Made by a program: the position numbers and the translations under genes
Shown here: piece by piece, positions 61,398-64,000 of the stretch
Position numbering within the stretch: the stretch's first letter is position 1
How the letters are laid out: each line of letters begins with the position of its first letter
NCBI GenBank assembly: GCA_030620095.1
Contig: JAUTXW010002457.1
Span: forward strand, 124,001-188,000
Length of the DNA stretch: 64,000 nt
Source: Kuschelorhynchus macadamiae
Lineage: Eukaryota > Arthropoda > Insecta > Coleoptera > Curculionidae
Reading direction: 5' to 3'
The notes under the pieces: generated by a model
Told to the model about the DNA's origin: nothing
Database searches by the model: none
What the model saw: the letters and a program-made list of their open reading frames with translations, nothing else

Positions 61398-64000
61398 CAT
61401 ATAAATCATTTTGATGTTTGACATTAAACAAAATTATCAATATTTGCAGTATTTCGATCGCCTAAATGTGAGAACCAATCATTACACTCCTATTCCATCG
61501 GGTGCCAGTCCGCTGAAACGAGAATTATCAGACTATATAAAATCTGGATACATAAATCTCGATAAGCCCAGTAATCCTAGTTCTCATGAAGTTGTCGCCT
61601 GGATTAAAAGAATTTTGAGAGTGGAAAAGACTGGTCATTCAGGAACATTAGATCCAAAAACAACTGGTGAGCATTTAAATTTTCTTTTGTTTTTATACCC
61701 CTATGTCAAAACGAATAATTCTGATCTTGTATTTTTTATTTAAGGTTGCCTTATAGTATGCATTGAACGAGCAACTCGACTTGTAAAATCTCAACAAGCA
61801 GCAGGTGTGTAAGTTCTTAATGTTAACTTGATTTATAAATAAGTTTTTCTATTATTGTGTTGACAAAAATAGTTTACGGACATTCATCTCTTAGAATGGT
61901 TTTTCACTTTTGGAACCTATGTGACCTAAATGTCGACATTTAGCAAGAAAGAGGGTGTTAAACGACCACACATATATCTAATCATTTTTGTTGAACTGTC
62001 AATTTTCATGAAATATTAGTATGTTCTGGATCTCGGTCTCCTGATTAAAACTCTTTATAGGTAGAATTTGACATAACAGAACATAAACATTCTTATAATA
62101 AATTAATTTTAAAAAATATTGAGGGTGAGCATTTATATGTGGACATAACTACATATCAGCTTAAATAGGTGGAAGATTGTTCCAAATAGCAACTAATGAG
62201 GTAATTACCTTGTGTGGCATCTTTTTAATTATATGTGGTGTCTCAAAAAACATTACACATTTAAAGATTTTTTATTTTTTCAAGAACCGTTTTAGCTAGC
62301 TATAAATTTAGTATTATGATTAATATTGATTCTTTTAAGTTTTATTTATTAAAAGAAATTCATCATTTAAATATCTGTGATACAAACGAACGAAGAGTAT
62401 TAGACATATGTGCAGAATATGAATATATGAATTCAGAAATAGCAAATTTCAGTGAATTTAACCTCAATAATCATTCACAGAGAAAATAATTTCTACTTGA
62501 GGTGTTAGTTTAATAGGGAAAAGTGGCGTGAAGTAAGGGCACTTAATGTTATTAGTAACGAAAATAAAACTATCAAACCACCTAAGAAAAAACACATGTT
62601 AATGCAAAGTGGAGATCATTGATTTTTACAGTAGAAATTAATTTTTAAAAAAATGGAAGCTAAGATTTATGTCTTTCAGAATATGATTTGTTTTACATAT
62701 AAACGAACTAGAGTCAAATGAATTTGGTAATGATAATTTTAATCTGACATTGTTCGTTATATGCTATCCATTTATTGTTTCTTATTCTATCAAAAATTTG
62801 AACACACCCAAACTTGGTGGATATCTATATTATAATGTCTAGGGGAGGCTAGAAGTAGAAAAAAAAACGGACTATTTGAGAATATTCCAACTAAATATTC
62901 TATAAATGTATATAAATATCTGAGGCCACTTTATTACTTATATACAAGTAAAATATATATTTCTTTAAACATTACATCAAAATTACTAGCAACATTGAGA
63001 AGTCCAAAATAATTTTCAGTGGAGAGTATGACGACAAGAATAATAATAATACCCTAAAAACAAGTTTCAAGGCTGGTCTTATTTTTTATTGTTATTATTT
63101 ATTGACATCCTGATTAACCAAAAAAAAAAAATTTTTTTAATTTTATTAAATCAAAACTTTATTTTAATATGTAAGAACGCCAGAATCGGGTCATGAGAAT
63201 ATTGTTATCTTGTCCCAGGATGGCTCCAATAGAAACCGTGCTCACTTGAACTGGCTCTGTATTTGGGATTTTCTTTTTTATAGGTCCTTAAATTTTGTGT
63301 TTTAAATTAAAATAGATGATGCTGCCCCTATTTGTATCTAGATTGAAATTAAGCTGTGATAGTGTTAAGAGATGTGCATTTCAGGCTGTATCTTGTGTTT
63401 TGCTCTGTAATGTATGTAATTTGATTGATTTTACTATCTATCTATTTGCAGGAGCTTAAGTTAGTTTTAATGTTTACTTGCATACTCATAACACTAGATA
63501 TTTTAATGACTACCATATCAACATGTGACATGTAAACATGCTCAGATATCAGTATTCTATAAGAGTAGTAAGTTTTAATCAACTACCAAATTTTATAAAA
63601 ACTATACAAGCTTCCACTTTTTAAAAATATACTAAAAAAAAATTATCTACTTTCAGAAAATACTACAGTGTAAGTTGGATAATTTGGGTCCTAGTGTCGG
63701 TTGTCTTGTCATCCTAGTATGTGCAAATCGTTTTACTGTAATGTAACCATTTTATACTATTATTTATTTAACTGATACAAGAAACCACAATGTTTTATAA
63801 ACATGCTAAATTGGTAAATACCCAAAAGATTTGGGAAAACTAAGATTTACACGTTTAAGGTAAAAATAACCTTATTTAAGGTTTATTTTTAAAATAGCCT
63901 GTATCTTTGATACTGGTCACAGGAATTAAATTCTGCCCATGAAGAGTTAAGCAGGAAGTTGATATCTACAATATACTAAAATTTCATTAAATTTGATGGG
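58638..64000 (+). CDS. Nop60B: Dyskerin / H/ACA snoRNP pseudouridine synthase, 5' part (4 exons; continues past window)
   Basis: TruB-family catalytic subunit of H/ACA RNPs: converts uridine to pseudouridine in rRNA and snRNA in the nucleolus and Cajal bodies, guided by H/ACA RNAs, and stabilises telomerase RNA in vertebrates. Exons: 58638-58650, 58709-58842, 61450-61666, 61745-61804. Joined they give 141 codons: a lysine-rich N-terminus, LDTSQWPLLLK, NVRTNHYTPIPSGASPLKRE, INLDKPSNPSSHEVVAWI, EKTGHSGTLDPKTTG (catalytic Asp) and CLIVCIERATRLVKSQQAAG. All splice sites are GT-AG and phases agree. The fourth donor (G/GTGTGT) opens an intron that runs past 64000; no next exon was seen. The PUA domain and C-terminal tail lie beyond the window. 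Confidence 0.94.
58709..58842 (+). CDS. Nop60B: Dyskerin exon 2
   Basis: Encodes EIKGKKKKKGKEGKLAEIQK, a nuclear-localisation-like lysine run, and IPTLDTSQWPLLLK, the conserved block before the TruB fold. Donor AAG/GTAACT, phase 0. Followed by the 2.6-kb intron 2 with a LINE remnant. Confidence 0.92.
59450..60180 (+). pseudogene. LINE-J: RNase H and C-terminal zinc-binding region (R1/LOA-like) in dyskerin intron 2
   Basis: FQAEVHAMELCARMLQEQQ (RNase H Glu), then in another frame IWIPGHAGLEGNESADLLAK (last catalytic Asp) with KGAETRFVGPEPAF. It continues with INKKIKESLLNMNRIKFKTA, IGLYTGHCGLRHHLHRME, CMEDDETASHVLCGC (C...C...H...C binding pattern) and ILLPEDLRSTSPNAMIRLIE ending at a stop near 60100. 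The arrangement is that of LINEs with a C-terminal RNase H. RT is absent (5' truncation). The 3' UTR ends CCTAACCTAA at 60170-60179. Same strand as dyskerin. Confidence 0.82.
60181..61448. other. Rest of dyskerin intron 2
   Basis: Includes a minus-strand LINE/SINE-type 3' tail (about 61057-61150: CAAATTCAATTCAAATTC, a run of A and CATTTATTG; i.e. AATAAATG then a (TTGAAT)n-like tail on the minus strand) and an (AT)n tract at about 61342-61396, 53 bases before exon 3. No gene. Confidence 0.55.
61450..61666 (+). CDS. Nop60B: Dyskerin exon 3 (TruB catalytic core start)
   Basis: Acceptor ATATTTGCAG, donor ACTG/GTGAGC. Encodes YFDRLNVRTNHYTPIPSG, LKRELSDYIKSGYINLDKPS, SSHEVVAWIKRILRVEKTG and HSGTLDPKTT. 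The Asp of GTLDP is the catalytic residue of pseudouridine synthases. Confidence 0.95.
61745..61804 (+). CDS. Nop60B: Dyskerin exon 4
   Basis: A 60-base exon after a 78-base intron (acceptor TTATTTAAG). Encodes GCLIVCIERATRLVKSQQAA, identical in pattern to the family, and ends one base into the next Gly codon. Donor GTGTGT is weaker than the others. Confidence 0.9.
61805..63160. other. Dyskerin intron 4, first part
   Basis: No next exon (expected to encode a GKEYV-like start) was found. H/ACA or C/D guide RNAs are often hosted in dyskerin introns, but none could be recognised by eye. AT-rich with a GTGTCTCAAAAAACATTAC repeat-like phrase near 62240. Confidence 0.4.
63165..63650 (+). pseudogene. 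LINE C-terminal fragment in dyskerin intron 4
   Basis: Across frames: NRVMRILLSCPRMAPIETVL (the QNR-x-x-R-I-x-x-x-x-R-x-TPI block after RT), then HTHNTRYFNDYHINM, RYQYSIRVVSFNQLP and NFIKTIQASTF, the terminal FN-x-LP-x-x-IK-like block. Several stops. It is a CR1/Jockey-like LINE end. Confidence 0.65.
63651..64000. other. Dyskerin intron 4, end of window
   Basis: No supported feature. Confidence 0.4.

Overview
This is AT-rich animal nuclear DNA and almost certainly from an insect. Its genes have introns with consensus GT-AG splice sites, and it is packed with decayed non-LTR retrotransposons, hAT, Tc1 and IS630-like DNA transposons, a Penelope-like element and long (TA)n tracts of the kind common in beetle-like genomes. 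No bacterial gene, operon, CRISPR array or tRNA was found.

Two host genes are recognisable. The first is a complete calcium-independent phospholipase A2-gamma (PNPLA8 type, patatin-like) on the minus strand. It has seven coding exons between 40912 and 2326. All six introns have GT/AG ends and matching phases, and the exons join into one 531-residue frame with the oxyanion-hole glycines, the GVSTG nucleophile and the DGG aspartate. The second is the 5' part of dyskerin (Nop60B/DKC1, the H/ACA snoRNP pseudouridine synthase) on the plus strand. Four coding exons lie between 58638 and 61804, and the gene runs off the right edge.

The 1.6 kb of phospholipase coding sequence is spread over 38.6 kb because its introns have filled with repeats. 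Intron 6 (2580-12687) holds a long LINE (LINE-A) split by a THAP-type element and by a hAT element, followed by an IS630-like element. Intron 5 (12920-20870) holds a fragment of LINE-A, a Penelope-like GIY-YIG remnant with a hammerhead-like motif, a frameshifted retroelement C-terminus, a second LINE (LINE-B) and a Copia scrap. Intron 4 (21063-26177) holds a 1 kb hAT element with a perfect 8-bp target duplication and an internally deleted IS630-like transposase. Intron 3 (26384-35946) is dominated by a pair of long inverted arms (about 1.3 and 2 kb) enclosing LINE, hAT, microsatellite, GCCGCCATTTTG-repeat and hammerhead-like sequences. Intron 2 holds a palindromic element, and intron 1 holds a LINE whose empty site can be read from a related repeat nearby.

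Upstream of the phospholipase (41004-58000) lie a nearly full-length but dead LINE (LINE-F, with the RT catalytic Ala-Asp-Asp missing in frame), further LINE pieces, a long stretch with little recognisable content, an inverted-repeat element carrying a hammerhead-like motif with an intact core, and a small hAT element with a perfect target duplication just upstream of dyskerin. Dyskerin itself has a CACGTG E-box 23 bp before its start codon.

The most unusual signals are: (i) two dispersed copies of a hammerhead-ribozyme-like motif with a compensatory change in stem II, one inside a 1.15 kb inverted-repeat element; (ii) the long inverted repeat inside phospholipase intron 3; (iii) several insertions whose history can be read directly from target duplications and empty sites. 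Everything rests on reading the sequence; no database search was run.
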